A stretch of DNA of 64,000 nt, taken from the NCBI RefSeq assembly GCF_900103125.1, contig NZ_FNJV01000012.1, positions 1 through 64,000 on the forward strand, read 5' to 3'. The notes below the pieces were generated by a model. The model was not told the origin of the DNA and ran no database searches. It saw nothing but the letters and a program-made list of their open reading frames with translations. This document shows positions 17,440 through 24,888 of the stretch, one piece after another. This stretch comes from Mucilaginibacter sp. OK268. GTDB lineage: Bacteria; Bacteroidota; Bacteroidia; Sphingobacteriales; Sphingobacteriaceae. A program made the position numbers and the translations under genes. Numbering within the stretch: position 1 is the first letter of the stretch; every line of letters starts with the position of its first letter.

Positions 17440-18204
17440 TTAATTAAATTTATAATGAGTTACTTCGATTTGATTTATATTTTGAGTTTCAGAAATCGAA
17501 CAACAAACACTTAGTATATGATCAATAACATATGTCGTGGCAGTTTTTTGAGAATTATTAAGTTTATTCCTATTAAGCTCCTTTTCGTCGATATCTGTTA
17601 ATGCTATTTCCGCGTGCCAGTAATTAAGATTTGTAGGGCAGTGCTTCAAAAATAATTGCCCATTGTCTTTGTATTTGTCACCTACCGTTGTTGGATCAAT
17701 GTTCAAGGACACGTATAATCTTTTTGAATCCCTATTAATTTCACGAGTAAATGGAATATCTAATTTATGTAAATCTTCGCTTTGAAAATATATATTCGTA
17801 AAGGAATGTTCTATAATTTCATAATCCTTAATGTACTCGCATAGCCAAACATATTGGCTTGTCCAATATTCAGAACCTTTGGCTTTTGTCTTAAATTTAT
17901 TATATTCTGGAATAAACTTACCACCCAGCATGTTTAGTGACATTCCAGGAACGTCACTGTTGTTAAACGTCGAAGATCTTAGCAAATCCATTTCCTGATC
18001 ATAAATGTCATGAATTGGCTTATCAACTCGCCTGGTCAGAATAAAGTTATTCTCACGCACAAGAGTGTCTAAATTAATGGGGTTTATAAACTTGGGTTTA
18101 GGTATAATTGTATCTGGATATGATAGTTTACCCGTGAGGGTATAATACTTACACAGCAAGAAATTTTTGAAACCCTTCAACAAATGAATCAACTTCAAAG
18201 ACAT
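17440..18204 (-). CDS. Unknown protein C of AT-rich three-gene cassette
   Basis: 254 residues, no recognised family. The N-terminus is basic and mildly hydrophobic (LKLIHLLKGFKNFLLCKYY) but not a convincing signal peptide. The rest is a mixed alpha/beta-looking soluble protein with Cys-Cys at DHILSVCCSI and a Trp/His-rich patch LNYWHAEIALTDIDEKEL. Its first 56 bases overlap the end of gene B in another frame, a sign of tight translational coupling. Base composition is visibly more AT-rich than the flanking genes, suggesting horizontal acquisition. Probably acts with genes A and B; the function is unknown. Confidence 0.75.
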   Translation of the reverse strand: MSLKLIHLLKGFKNFLLCKYYTLTGKLSYPDTIIPKPKFINPINLDTLVRENNFILTRRVDKPIHDIYDQEMDLLRSSTFNNSDVPGMSLNMLGGKFIPEYNKFKTKAKGSEYWTSQYVWLCEYIKDYEIIEHSFTNIYFQSEDLHKLDIPFTREINRDSKRLYVSLNIDPTTVGDKYKDNGQLFLKHCPTNLNYWHAEIALTDIDEKELNRNKLNNSQKTATTYVIDHILSVCCSISETQNINQIEVTHYKFN

Positions 18205-18772
18205 CCGATACTATTCTTTTTTTATTTTTAAATAGACTTATAACGATTTCATTTTCTTTTAAATCATCGACACTTTTAAGCGATTTTGTGACAAGTAGAA
18301 GCTGCTCGTTATTAAATTTCATCGATACTTTTACTGCATCATCAGGTAATAATTCTACCAGTGACTTTTTAAAATTGAGATCAGCCAGCTTGAATGCGAG
18401 TTCATAGAACCCGTTATATAACTGATCATAATTGACAGAAATGCTATTTTGAGTCTTACCTAAATCGTGATCAAATGAATCAATAAGGCTACTCAAATTA
18501 CTCATATAAGTATCGTCATTATAATTACTATCAATCCCATGCAACCCTTTAACTGCACTTATCGTTGATTCCGTATCGGTATGGTTCGGCTTGGCATATT
18601 CAATTACATGCATTACGATTCGGCTTTCTTTTCTCCTAATAAATGCTGGCTCAAACAAAGTTGCGGTGGTCGCAGGTGTAAATGCGACTGCATAGGGTGA
18701 AGTAGTACTTGGGTTGGATAAAGACCCAATTGCAAATGCTACTGTTGTTAATGTATTTATTGCCGGGTTCAT
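18149..18772 (-). CDS. Unknown protein B of AT-rich three-gene cassette
   Basis: 207 residues, no recognised family. The first ~45 residues are Thr/Ala/Pro/Ser-rich. The rest is a soluble domain with VMHVIEYAKPN, an acidic stretch (SLIDSFDHDLGKTQ) and a hydrophobic beta-rich C-terminus (LKENEIVISLFKNKKRIVSDVFEV). The ATG directly follows the TAA of gene A with no spacer, and its 3' end overlaps gene C by 56 bases. This arrangement implies a fixed stoichiometric set. AT-rich like its partners. Confidence 0.75.
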   Translation of the reverse strand: MNPAINTLTTVAFAIGSLSNPSTTSPYAVAFTPATTATLFEPAFIRRKESRIVMHVIEYAKPNHTDTESTISAVKGLHGIDSNYNDDTYMSNLSSLIDSFDHDLGKTQNSISVNYDQLYNGFYELAFKLADLNFKKSLVELLPDDAVKVSMKFNNEQLLLVTKSLKSVDDLKENEIVISLFKNKKRIVSDVFEVDSFVEGFQKFLAV

Positions 18773-19507
18773 TTAATTATTGGTTAAATATGGTATAACC
18801 TGCGTTTTCATTTTACCAATTGATTTATCAATATAGGATTTTAATTGATCAATCGTAAAAATATTCTCACTTGGAGAAATACCATAATGATCATTACTCA
18901 ATATATACAATTCATTTGTTCGCCCCGCTAAGGGCTGTATTTTAATTTGCATCAACTTGTCATTTCCAGGTTCTATCAATTGAATGTTGACCTCCTGAAA
19001 TGCAGTATCAATAAATCCAAATGCTTCCAACGAGCTGTCATTATTACACAGAAATCTCTCTTTAAAGAATTTCTGAGTGCTTTCCCCATCAACAAGTTTT
19101 ATAAAGTATTCGATATTTATGCCTATTTTCCCAGATAGCATGCTCATGTAAAATGCATTGTATTTGTTCTTCAGCTCGTTTACCAATCCCTCGTATGCAG
19201 AAAATAGCTTATTTACATCTAAATGAAAAAATGTCATCTGTTGATATCCAATTAATAGCGTAGGGGCTGGCCGTATTTGAAAAATTGTCTCATTTGGAGC
19301 ATCTCCTTGATAGTGTAAAGTATTTGGTTGAGGCAAAACCACAGTGAGACCTTGCTGAGAAAATCCATACTCAAGTTCTTCGACCTGAAAAAGTCTTTTA
19401 AAAAAATCGGTACTTAATGGGGGAATAGTTGTCAATGGTTTCTTCCAAATAACAACGTAAGTGCAGCTTTGAATACTGTAATTATTATCTGGGACTGTTA
19501 AAATCAT
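18773..19507 (-). CDS. Unknown protein A of AT-rich three-gene cassette (possibly TIGR04255-like)
   Basis: 244 residues, first gene of the cassette. The middle reads FQIRPAPTLLIGYQQMTFFHLDVNKLFSAYEGLVNELK and then IGINIEYFIKL, each part shown here within a longer run. That order (beta strands, an aromatic Y-E helix, then a conserved R/I-x-Y-I/F-N/K strand) recalls TIGR04255, a sporadically distributed uncharacterised family of similar length. The match is by eye only. A near-perfect Bacteroidota promoter lies just upstream. The stop TAA abuts the ATG of gene B. No membrane segment or signal peptide. Confidence 0.75.
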   Translation of the reverse strand: MILTVPDNNYSIQSCTYVVIWKKPLTTIPPLSTDFFKRLFQVEELEYGFSQQGLTVVLPQPNTLHYQGDAPNETIFQIRPAPTLLIGYQQMTFFHLDVNKLFSAYEGLVNELKNKYNAFYMSMLSGKIGINIEYFIKLVDGESTQKFFKERFLCNNDSSLEAFGFIDTAFQEVNIQLIEPGNDKLMQIKIQPLAGRTNELYILSNDHYGISPSENIFTIDQLKSYIDKSIGKMKTQVIPYLTNN

Positions 19508-19532
19508 ACGCAGAGGAAAAGATTTAGTGAAA

Positions 19533-19560
19533 CAAATCTATAAAAATTATTTATTATCAA
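19533..19560 (-). promoter_or_regulatory. Promoter of the three-gene cassette
   Basis: On the minus strand: TTG, a 17-base spacer, then TAGATTTG, an exact TAnnTTTG box with good spacing for the Bacteroidota primary sigma factor. The predicted start of transcription is about 20 bases before the ATG of gene A. Confidence 0.75.
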
Positions 19561-19612
19561 TGTATAACAGGACTTTAATGTCGAATAGGGGTGTTAATTG
19601 TTGTTAATCCGG

Positions 19613-19738
19613 TTAAATATTGGCAACATTATTGACTTCTCGACCTATAGGATACTTATCCATTCTTGCTTCTGGAAATGGATAACAAAGATCCATAAAA
19701 TCTTTAATAGGAACGTCATTTGACAGCCATATATTACG
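19613..19738 (-). pseudogene. C-terminal remnant of an SRAP (YedK/HMCES-like) protein
   Basis: A 41-codon open stretch closed by TAA at 19613-19615 and preceded by an in-frame TAG at 19739-19741. It reads WLSNDVPIKDFMDLCYPFP, then ARMDKYPI and REVNNVANI. The pattern W-L...P-Y/F-P...M-x-x-Y-P-[IV]-x-x-x-V-N resembles the C-terminal end of SOS-response-associated peptidase family proteins, which cap abasic sites. No start codon or upstream domain remains. It lies immediately upstream of the cassette promoter, so the cassette may have replaced this gene. The family call is from memory. Confidence 0.45.
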
Positions 19739-19880
19739 CTAATCAAAACTTAAGATAAATCAAACGTTAATCTGCTATCGTGCATCCAGTCCGCGGTAAC
19801 CATGGCTTCGGCTTTCAGCTGAATTAAAGCTGTAAGCTTTAACTATGACACCACAAGACTTCGGGCTCAAGACTCTGAAC

Positions 19881-20504
19881 TTAATAAACCTTCCTGTAAA
19901 ACTCTTTTAGCGCCGCCCCGGGGTTGGGCGCGAGGTTGACGGCTCCGGACACGGCTATGCCATAAATACCTGTTTGCAGCAGGTGCTCTACGTCGTTTAG
20001 TTGTACACCGCCTACGGCTATCACCGGGATATCGATAGGTAATTTTTCTAATTGACGATAGCCATCAAAACCCAGCAGCGGGTAATCATTATGTTTGGTA
20101 TGGGTATGCGCGAAGGGGCCATAGCCACAATAATCTGCAACGCCCAGGTTTTGTATTTTTAACAGAGCATCCGGGTTGCTGGCCGATGCGCCTAATGTTT
20201 TTTCTTCTGTTACTACCGCCCTTATGGCAGCCAGGTCGGCCAGGGGATCTTCGATGTGCACGCCCTGAGCATCTACCTTATCCAGCAAATGATAATGATT
20301 GGTGATAATGAGGGTTGCGCCCCAATCGTCGCAGATGCCAGCTATTTCGTTGAGTTCATCAATCAGCTCATCCTCGGCCTTGGTCATGCAGCGGTATTGT
20401 ACCCAGTTGGCGCCCGCTTCGCAGGCTATTTGTACCTGCTGTACATGACTGCGGCCTGGCAGGTCTTGTGTGAGGTAATGAAATTTGGAGATGTATTTTT
20501 TCAT
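19881..20504 (-). CDS. thiE: Thiamine phosphate synthase
   Basis: 207 residues, the normal ThiE length, with a TIM-barrel pattern. YLTQDLPGRS opens the barrel. WVQYRCM replaces the usual WVQLREK. IITNHY precedes the GVHIEDP phosphate/Mg region. GPFAHTHTK is the diphosphate-binding loop. AVGGV and GIAVSGAV close the barrel. It joins HMP-PP with the thiazole phosphate to give thiamine phosphate in the cytoplasm. No other biosynthesis genes (thiC, thiG, thiH) are next to it; the neighbours concern uptake. The gap to the phosphatase gene upstream is 82 bases, filled by a dyad. Confidence 0.9.
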   Translation of the reverse strand: MKKYISKFHYLTQDLPGRSHVQQVQIACEAGANWVQYRCMTKAEDELIDELNEIAGICDDWGATLIITNHYHLLDKVDAQGVHIEDPLADLAAIRAVVTEEKTLGASASNPDALLKIQNLGVADYCGYGPFAHTHTKHNDYPLLGFDGYRQLEKLPIDIPVIAVGGVQLNDVEHLLQTGIYGIAVSGAVNLAPNPGAALKEFYRKVY

Positions 20505-20511
20505 GGTTTAT

Positions 20512-20584
20512 TAGTCCGAAAATCGGTAAAGTCCGGAAGAATGTTGGTAAAGATACCTGTTCCAAACTTCCGGGCTTTCCGACT
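20512..20584. repeat. Low-complexity dyad, GTCCGGAAG word
   Basis: Left arm AGTCCGAAAATCGG...AAAGTCCGGAAG and right arm CTTCCGGGCTTTCCGACT can pair around a ~25-base loop. It fills the gap between PafA-type phosphatase and thiE and belongs to the word-dyad class. Confidence 0.6.
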
Positions 20585-20586
20585 CA

Positions 20587-22260
20587 TTACAATTTCTCCT
20601 GTGTCAGGGCCTCGCTGATGGTTTTGCCAATATTGCCGCTTGGCGCCTGTATGTGTAATAACGAAGCTACGGTAGGTGCAATATCCGTCATGTGTGTTTG
20701 GCGGGTAAGGCTGCCATGCTTAATACCCCAGCCCATAAATACCAGCGGAATGTGGGTATCATAAGGGTTCCAGGAACCGTGTGTGGTACCTGTACTACCG
20801 TGCCCTGTAAAATATCCAGGCTTCAGGATAATTTGTATCACACCGCTATGCTCCACATTGTACCCGTTGATGATGCGGCTGCGCAGATCCTCAGGAATGT
20901 TAGCTGTTTGCGCCCTTTGCATATCAACGGCAAATGCAATGGCCGGTTGTGTTTGCAGGTAATCGATACAGATTTGTTTCAGTGCGTCGATATTTAAACC
21001 TTCTTTTTTAATGATGCTATTGTTAAAAGTTACCTGGTAATTGGCCATACTGCGGATGAGGTTTTTCACCTTGAATTTATCTTCCATCAGCTTTTCCATA
21101 TCTACAACGGCTTTTCCGTCATCCCAGAAACCGGCCGGTATATTATGATCGGTTAAAAAAGTAGGGTTATGCGCGGCGCCATGATCGGCAGTTAAAAAAA
21201 CGGAGTAATTGCCTTTGCCCACCGTGGCATCCAGGTAGCTGAAAAAGGAAGCCAGATCTTTATCCAATCTTAAATAGGTATCCTCCGCTTCAACAGAGTT
21301 CGGCCCGAATTGGTGACCAACATAATCTGTAGAAGATAAACTTACCGCTAAAAAGTCGGTCACGATGTTTTTTCCTAATTGCTCACCCTCAACCGCGGCG
21401 CGGGCAAGGTCGAGCGTTAGGGTATTTCCAAACGGCGTTGAACGAATCAAACCCACTTTACCTTTATATAATTCGGATGTTTTAATGGGGAAGGTTGGTG
21501 TTTCTGCTCCGCCAAATTTGCCTTCATAACGGGGGCTGTTATCAGGCGCGCTTTGTAAGTAAGTGTTGACAGGGTACAGTGTGTTCCAATCCTGTTTCAG
21601 GTACTTTTCGGCTATTTTCTGATCATTGAATTTTTTAACCCAGGCAGGCAGGTCGGTCATATAATAGGTACTGCTTATCCAGCTGCCATTGGCATCATCA
21701 AACCAATAAGCGGCATTGGCGGTATGTCCGGCAGGCAGGATACCGCCCCTGTCTTTCAGCGCTATGCCGATAACTTTGGAGCGGAAGTTGGTAGCTAATC
21801 TTAATTCGTCGGTTACGGTGGTCACCAGTAAATTGCGGGGTGACATCTCACCGGCTTTTGAGGTACTGCCAACTGCCCGTACGGTGCTGTCATCTGTACA
21901 GTACATGGATTTACCGGTAGCCTGTATAATAAAATCATTGCCCGCTATGCCATGCAGGGCCGGTACCGAACCGGTGTAAATACAAGTATGACCAGCTGCG
22001 GTAACGGTTGGTATATAGTCGATGTTGGTATTTTCGCAAGTGAAACCTTCGTTGAGTAAACGCTTAAAACCTCCTGCCTGATAGCGGTCGTAATACCGGT
22101 ACAGGTAATCCCAGCGCATCTGGTCAACCACCAAACCTACAACCAATTTTGGGCGGGGTAACGAGCTGGCAGCCGGGGTCGCGCTGATTTTCTTTTTTTG
22201 TGCTGATACCGAAATGGCAGCAATGCATAAAGGAACAAGGACTAGATGTTTAAGCTTCAT
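20587..22260 (-). CDS. pafA: PafA-like alkaline phosphatase (nucleotide pyrophosphatase/phosphodiesterase fold)
   Basis: 557 residues with a signal peptide (SVSAQ). The alkaline-phosphatase superfamily site is visible: first metal ligand in VDQMRWD, nucleophile Thr in PTVTAAGHT followed by YTGSVPALHG, SSTDYVGHQFGP (Asp and His ligands), TADHGAAH (Asp-His pair) and the late His in GHGSTGTTHGS. Length and motifs match Bacteroidota PafA phosphomonoesterases of the periplasm. Its place between thiE and the thiamine-type transporter genes would fit dephosphorylation of thiamine phosphates before uptake, but PafA enzymes are broad and this is inference. Confidence 0.85.
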   Translation of the reverse strand: MKLKHLVLVPLCIAAISVSAQKKKISATPAASSLPRPKLVVGLVVDQMRWDYLYRYYDRYQAGGFKRLLNEGFTCENTNIDYIPTVTAAGHTCIYTGSVPALHGIAGNDFIIQATGKSMYCTDDSTVRAVGSTSKAGEMSPRNLLVTTVTDELRLATNFRSKVIGIALKDRGGILPAGHTANAAYWFDDANGSWISSTYYMTDLPAWVKKFNDQKIAEKYLKQDWNTLYPVNTYLQSAPDNSPRYEGKFGGAETPTFPIKTSELYKGKVGLIRSTPFGNTLTLDLARAAVEGEQLGKNIVTDFLAVSLSSTDYVGHQFGPNSVEAEDTYLRLDKDLASFFSYLDATVGKGNYSVFLTADHGAAHNPTFLTDHNIPAGFWDDGKAVVDMEKLMEDKFKVKNLIRSMANYQVTFNNSIIKKEGLNIDALKQICIDYLQTQPAIAFAVDMQRAQTANIPEDLRSRIINGYNVEHSGVIQIILKPGYFTGHGSTGTTHGSWNPYDTHIPLVFMGWGIKHGSLTRQTHMTDIAPTVASLLHIQAPSGNIGKTISEALTQEKL

Positions 22261-22431
22261 TTTTCATTGTTTTGGAGAAGCCCAAATATCAACAATGCTT
22301 TTAAAATGCGCTATAGTTTTTTTATTAATTATAACTTTCTGTTATAAACTAACTAACCTGGCTACCTCACATGTCATCACGAGCGATAGCGTGGCAATCT
22401 CGTTGTAATACAGGGCGGTTTTGCATATCGC

Positions 22432-22690
22432 ATACCCGCTCTTGGCCGCGGGAGGGCCAGTCACTTTTCCTTGATGAAAAGTAACCAAAAATCAAGTCAC
22501 CAGAAATGCTTCTTTGCCACACTATGCCTTTACCCCGCAAATCAGGCAGAACCACGGGCTGCTAAACCTCACCGCCACTTCGTTCGCTCATTCCCTATGC
22601 TTCGGCGAGGTTTGCTAATGCCCCTGCAACCGCACAGGCCACTATGTTCTGCCCGCTTTCGCCTGAAGCTTATCTGCTGACAGGGAAGAA
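22432..22690 (-). repeat. Composite dispersed repeat, copy 2 (inverted)
   Basis: The reverse complement of this stretch shares landmarks with 8146-8505 and 57137-57450: CAGCAGATAAGCTTCAGGCG, GGGGCATTAGCAAACCT, TTTAGCAGCCCGTGGTTCTG, GGGTAAAGGC and AAGAAGCATTTCTGGTGACTT. The plus-strand ORF at 22471-22680 is a translation of the repeat, with the same LYPANQAEPRAAKP core as the ORF in copy 1. Confidence 0.8.
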
Positions 22691-22768
22691 TATTGGGTAG
22701 TGGTGCGGTGATAACACCGACCACAGGCTAAGAAAAACTGGGCAGTGATGTGCGCTTATTATTTTTAG

Positions 22769-22880
22769 TTCCCTCCCCACGGGAGGGGCGCGGTGGTTTG
22801 TGTTGTGGCTGGGAGGGGTTTATACGACGTGCGTCACGAATAAACCCCTCCCTCCCCCCTCCCGTTGGGAGGGAATCGCT
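22769..22880. repeat. CCTCCC dyad element
   Basis: The ends TTCCCTCCCCACGGGAGGG and CCTCCCGTTGGGAGGGAA pair with each other and each is itself a small hairpin. The centre includes GGGAGGGGTTTAT. Related copies occur at 42684-42801 and, interrupted, at 51707-51969. It ends 44 bases after the stop of the flavoprotein gene. Confidence 0.7.
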
Positions 22881-22923
22881 CCGGGCCGGCGCTTTAAATT
22901 TTAATTGAGGATAGGCTATTGAA

Positions 22924-24012
22924 TCACCCTTCAAAAACCAGCAACGAATGCTGACTGGCGGTATGCAGATCGCGCCATACCTGGTTGATCTCGATATCCG
23001 GGTTGGCAGCTTGCAGACCACAGTAGGGATATAGCTCGTCTACACATTCCCGGGCGGTACGGGCCAGTCTGCGGCTGCTTTTGCCAATTTGCTCCAGTTG
23101 GGTGGCTTTACCCATCAGCGCACCTTGCCATGAGGCATCAACAGCTCCGTAAAACTCCAGGCGTACCGCATTTAACCGGCTGGTAAGTTTTTCGTGCAGT
23201 TGTTTGATGACCGTCCGCCTGTTGGCAGTCAGATGTTTATTTTCGGGCCTTTCATCAAAAATAGTAGCGCACAGATCTATAAAATGAACCGCCATGCCCG
23301 ATATATTGGCTGCCAACGTAGCCTCGGCCAGTTGTATAAAAGGGTATTGATATAAAGGTCCGTCAATTACTGCATTGTCAGGGTCAATTTTAAAGCAGCG
23401 GTTGCTTTCCACAAAAAGATCGCGCACTTCATAGGCATCGCTGCCGGTACCCATCATACCCATAAATTTCCAGGCTGATATCAGGGTGACATCTTTACGG
23501 TCGAAAATAAATGGCAATATCAGTGACGTGCCGTCATCGTTCAGCACGGTTTCTCCGTTTTGTTTGATCACACAATTGGCAGTTAAATGCGTGGCATGAT
23601 GTACTCCGCTGGCATATTTCCAACGACCGTTGATCAGGTAACCGCCATCGGTTATGGTCGCCGTACCTGTTGCGGCACCACTACCAGCCAGGCATAATTG
23701 AGGATCTGCAAAGATCACAGGGGCCACATCCGGCGATAAAAATCCGCCAAACCAGCCAGCCCCGGCGCAAAGCGTAACTACCCAGCCCAGGCTACCATTG
23801 GCCCAGGCCAGACTCTCTTCCAGTCGCACCATATCGGGCAGCGGCAATTGTAAACCGCCATAAACCTGAGGCACCAAAAACTTAAACCAGCCCTGCTCAT
23901 GTACCAGCTCCAATTGCGCGTGCTGCAGTACGCCTGCCTTTTCGGCCGCGGGTACTGCTTCTCTGATGATATTCACCCATTCGGGTTTGAGGTGGGTTGA
24001 TGGATGACTCAT
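22924..24012 (-). CDS. Acyl-CoA dehydrogenase-like flavoprotein
   Basis: 362 residues with the acyl-CoA dehydrogenase fold. A helical N-terminal domain ends with RLEESLAWANGSLGW. The flavin-binding middle beta domain has LAGSGAATGTAT, GGYLINGRWKYASGVHHA and the G-x-G-S-D-A-Y motif (MGTGSDAYEV). A four-helix C-terminal domain follows. The sequence is closer to group D flavin monooxygenases (HsaA-like) than to classical dehydrogenases because the usual catalytic Glu context is not obvious. The substrate is unknown. It lies downstream of the transporter gene across a dyad, so co-transcription with the TPP-controlled unit is uncertain. Confidence 0.75.
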   Translation of the reverse strand: MSHPSTHLKPEWVNIIREAVPAAEKAGVLQHAQLELVHEQGWFKFLVPQVYGGLQLPLPDMVRLEESLAWANGSLGWVVTLCAGAGWFGGFLSPDVAPVIFADPQLCLAGSGAATGTATITDGGYLINGRWKYASGVHHATHLTANCVIKQNGETVLNDDGTSLILPFIFDRKDVTLISAWKFMGMMGTGSDAYEVRDLFVESNRCFKIDPDNAVIDGPLYQYPFIQLAEATLAANISGMAVHFIDLCATIFDERPENKHLTANRRTVIKQLHEKLTSRLNAVRLEFYGAVDASWQGALMGKATQLEQIGKSSRRLARTARECVDELYPYCGLQAANPDIEINQVWRDLHTASQHSLLVFEG

Positions 24013-24013
24013 T

Positions 24014-24130
24014 AGATATGAGATTTTAGATGTGAGATGTGAGACAAAAAAATAATAGTTTGATAATTAAAAGATGCGGCCTGGAAATCGATCGGCCGAT
24101 CTCAAATCTCATGTCTCAAATCTCATATCT
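24014..24130. repeat. Low-complexity dyad, GATGTGAGA word, overlapping the PnuC stop
   Basis: Left arm (24014-24046) is made of AGATATGAGA, TTTTAGATGTGAGATGTGAG. Right arm (24098-24130) is the inverted form CTCAAATCTCATGTCTCAAA...CTCATATCT. The two can pair around ~50 bases. The right arm encodes the last residues of the transporter gene that ends at 24109. Confidence 0.8.
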
Positions 24131-24732
24131 TTTTTCACTGCTTTCTTTCTCCAGTCAAAATAGCCAAAACAGGCCACTATAAATAAAAATATGGTGAGCA
24201 CGGCAAACATGGGTAGTTTTTTATAAAATAACAACGGAACAGCAAACAGGTTGGATACATTTAAAAATATCCAGTTCTCTATTTTTCTTCGGGCCAGCAG
24301 CCACATGCCTGCCCAGGCGGTTGACGATACAAAGGCATCCCATAGCGGCACGTTTGACGGGGTAAAGTAACGGAGCAAAAAATACAGCACTGCCCAGCCA
24401 CCTAATGATATAGATAAGCTGATGATCCACTCTGTTTTTGTGGAGTATGTGACCCTGACCGGCGGCTGATCGCGTTTTTTCACCCAGTATATCCAGCCGT
24501 AAACACTCATTACAATGTAATACACATTGAGCATCGATTCGGCGTACAGCTGCGCTTCCATCAATAATAGTATGGATAAGGCGGTGCCCAGTATCCCCGC
24601 GGGGTAAAGCCAGATGTTATTAACCCGCGCCAGCAGTACTTCGGCAACACCCAGGGCCACGGCAAGCCATTGCACCCAGGTGGTTTCTTTGATCTGCTCT
24701 ACGAATAGATTAATGAGGCTATGCATTGTCAA
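24109..24732 (-). CDS. pnuC: PnuC-family transporter, probable thiamine importer PnuT
   Basis: 207 residues with seven hydrophobic segments. PnuC hallmarks are an early WVQWLAVALGVAEVLLA, YPAGILGTALSI, then LNVYYIVMSVYGWIYW, and later FVSSTAWAGMWLLARRKIENW with FAVPLL. Classical PnuC imports nicotinamide riboside. In Bacteroidota a branch called PnuT imports thiamine and is found behind TPP riboswitches with a TonB receptor, which is the arrangement here. The C-terminal tail (KKDMRFET) and the stop codon are encoded inside the GATGTGAGA dyad, so the original C-terminus has been altered. The substrate is inferred from context. Confidence 0.88.
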   Translation of the reverse strand: MTMHSLINLFVEQIKETTWVQWLAVALGVAEVLLARVNNIWLYPAGILGTALSILLLMEAQLYAESMLNVYYIVMSVYGWIYWVKKRDQPPVRVTYSTKTEWIISLSISLGGWAVLYFLLRYFTPSNVPLWDAFVSSTAWAGMWLLARRKIENWIFLNVSNLFAVPLLFYKKLPMFAVLTIFLFIVACFGYFDWRKKAVKKDMRFET

Positions 24733-24775
24733 TTTTTCTTAATTCATCAAATCCCCTCTTGAACCCTTAACAAAA

Positions 24776-24856
24776 AGGGTGTCATGCTGAGCTCCGTCGA
24801 AGCATGGTGGGCGGGCCTCTGCGCTCTACCCTTCGACGGAGCTCAGGGTGACACCC
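24776..24856. repeat. CTGAGCTCCGTCGAAG hairpin repeat
   Basis: The ends AGGGTGTCATGCTGAGCTCC and GGAGCTCAGGGTGACACCCT are near-perfect inverted arms, with CGTCGAAGCATGG and CCTTCGACGG pairing inside and a loop near CCTCTGCGC. Other copies: 42826-42903, 43162-43237, 51757-51835, 51971-52038, 54968-55044 and 58396-58473. It lies between the TonB receptor and transporter genes. Confidence 0.85.
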
Positions 24857-24888
24857 TTATGCTTTTTTATTCGTGAAATTCGTGTCCA

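Noticed and set aside
17440-19507. Cassette as a classical toxin-antitoxin or restriction system
   Set aside because: No HEPN, PIN, RelE, HTH, methylase or nuclease motif is visible in any of the three proteins, so no known type can be claimed.
22471-22680. Plus-strand ORF of 69 residues
   Set aside because: A translation of composite repeat copy 2; not a separate gene.
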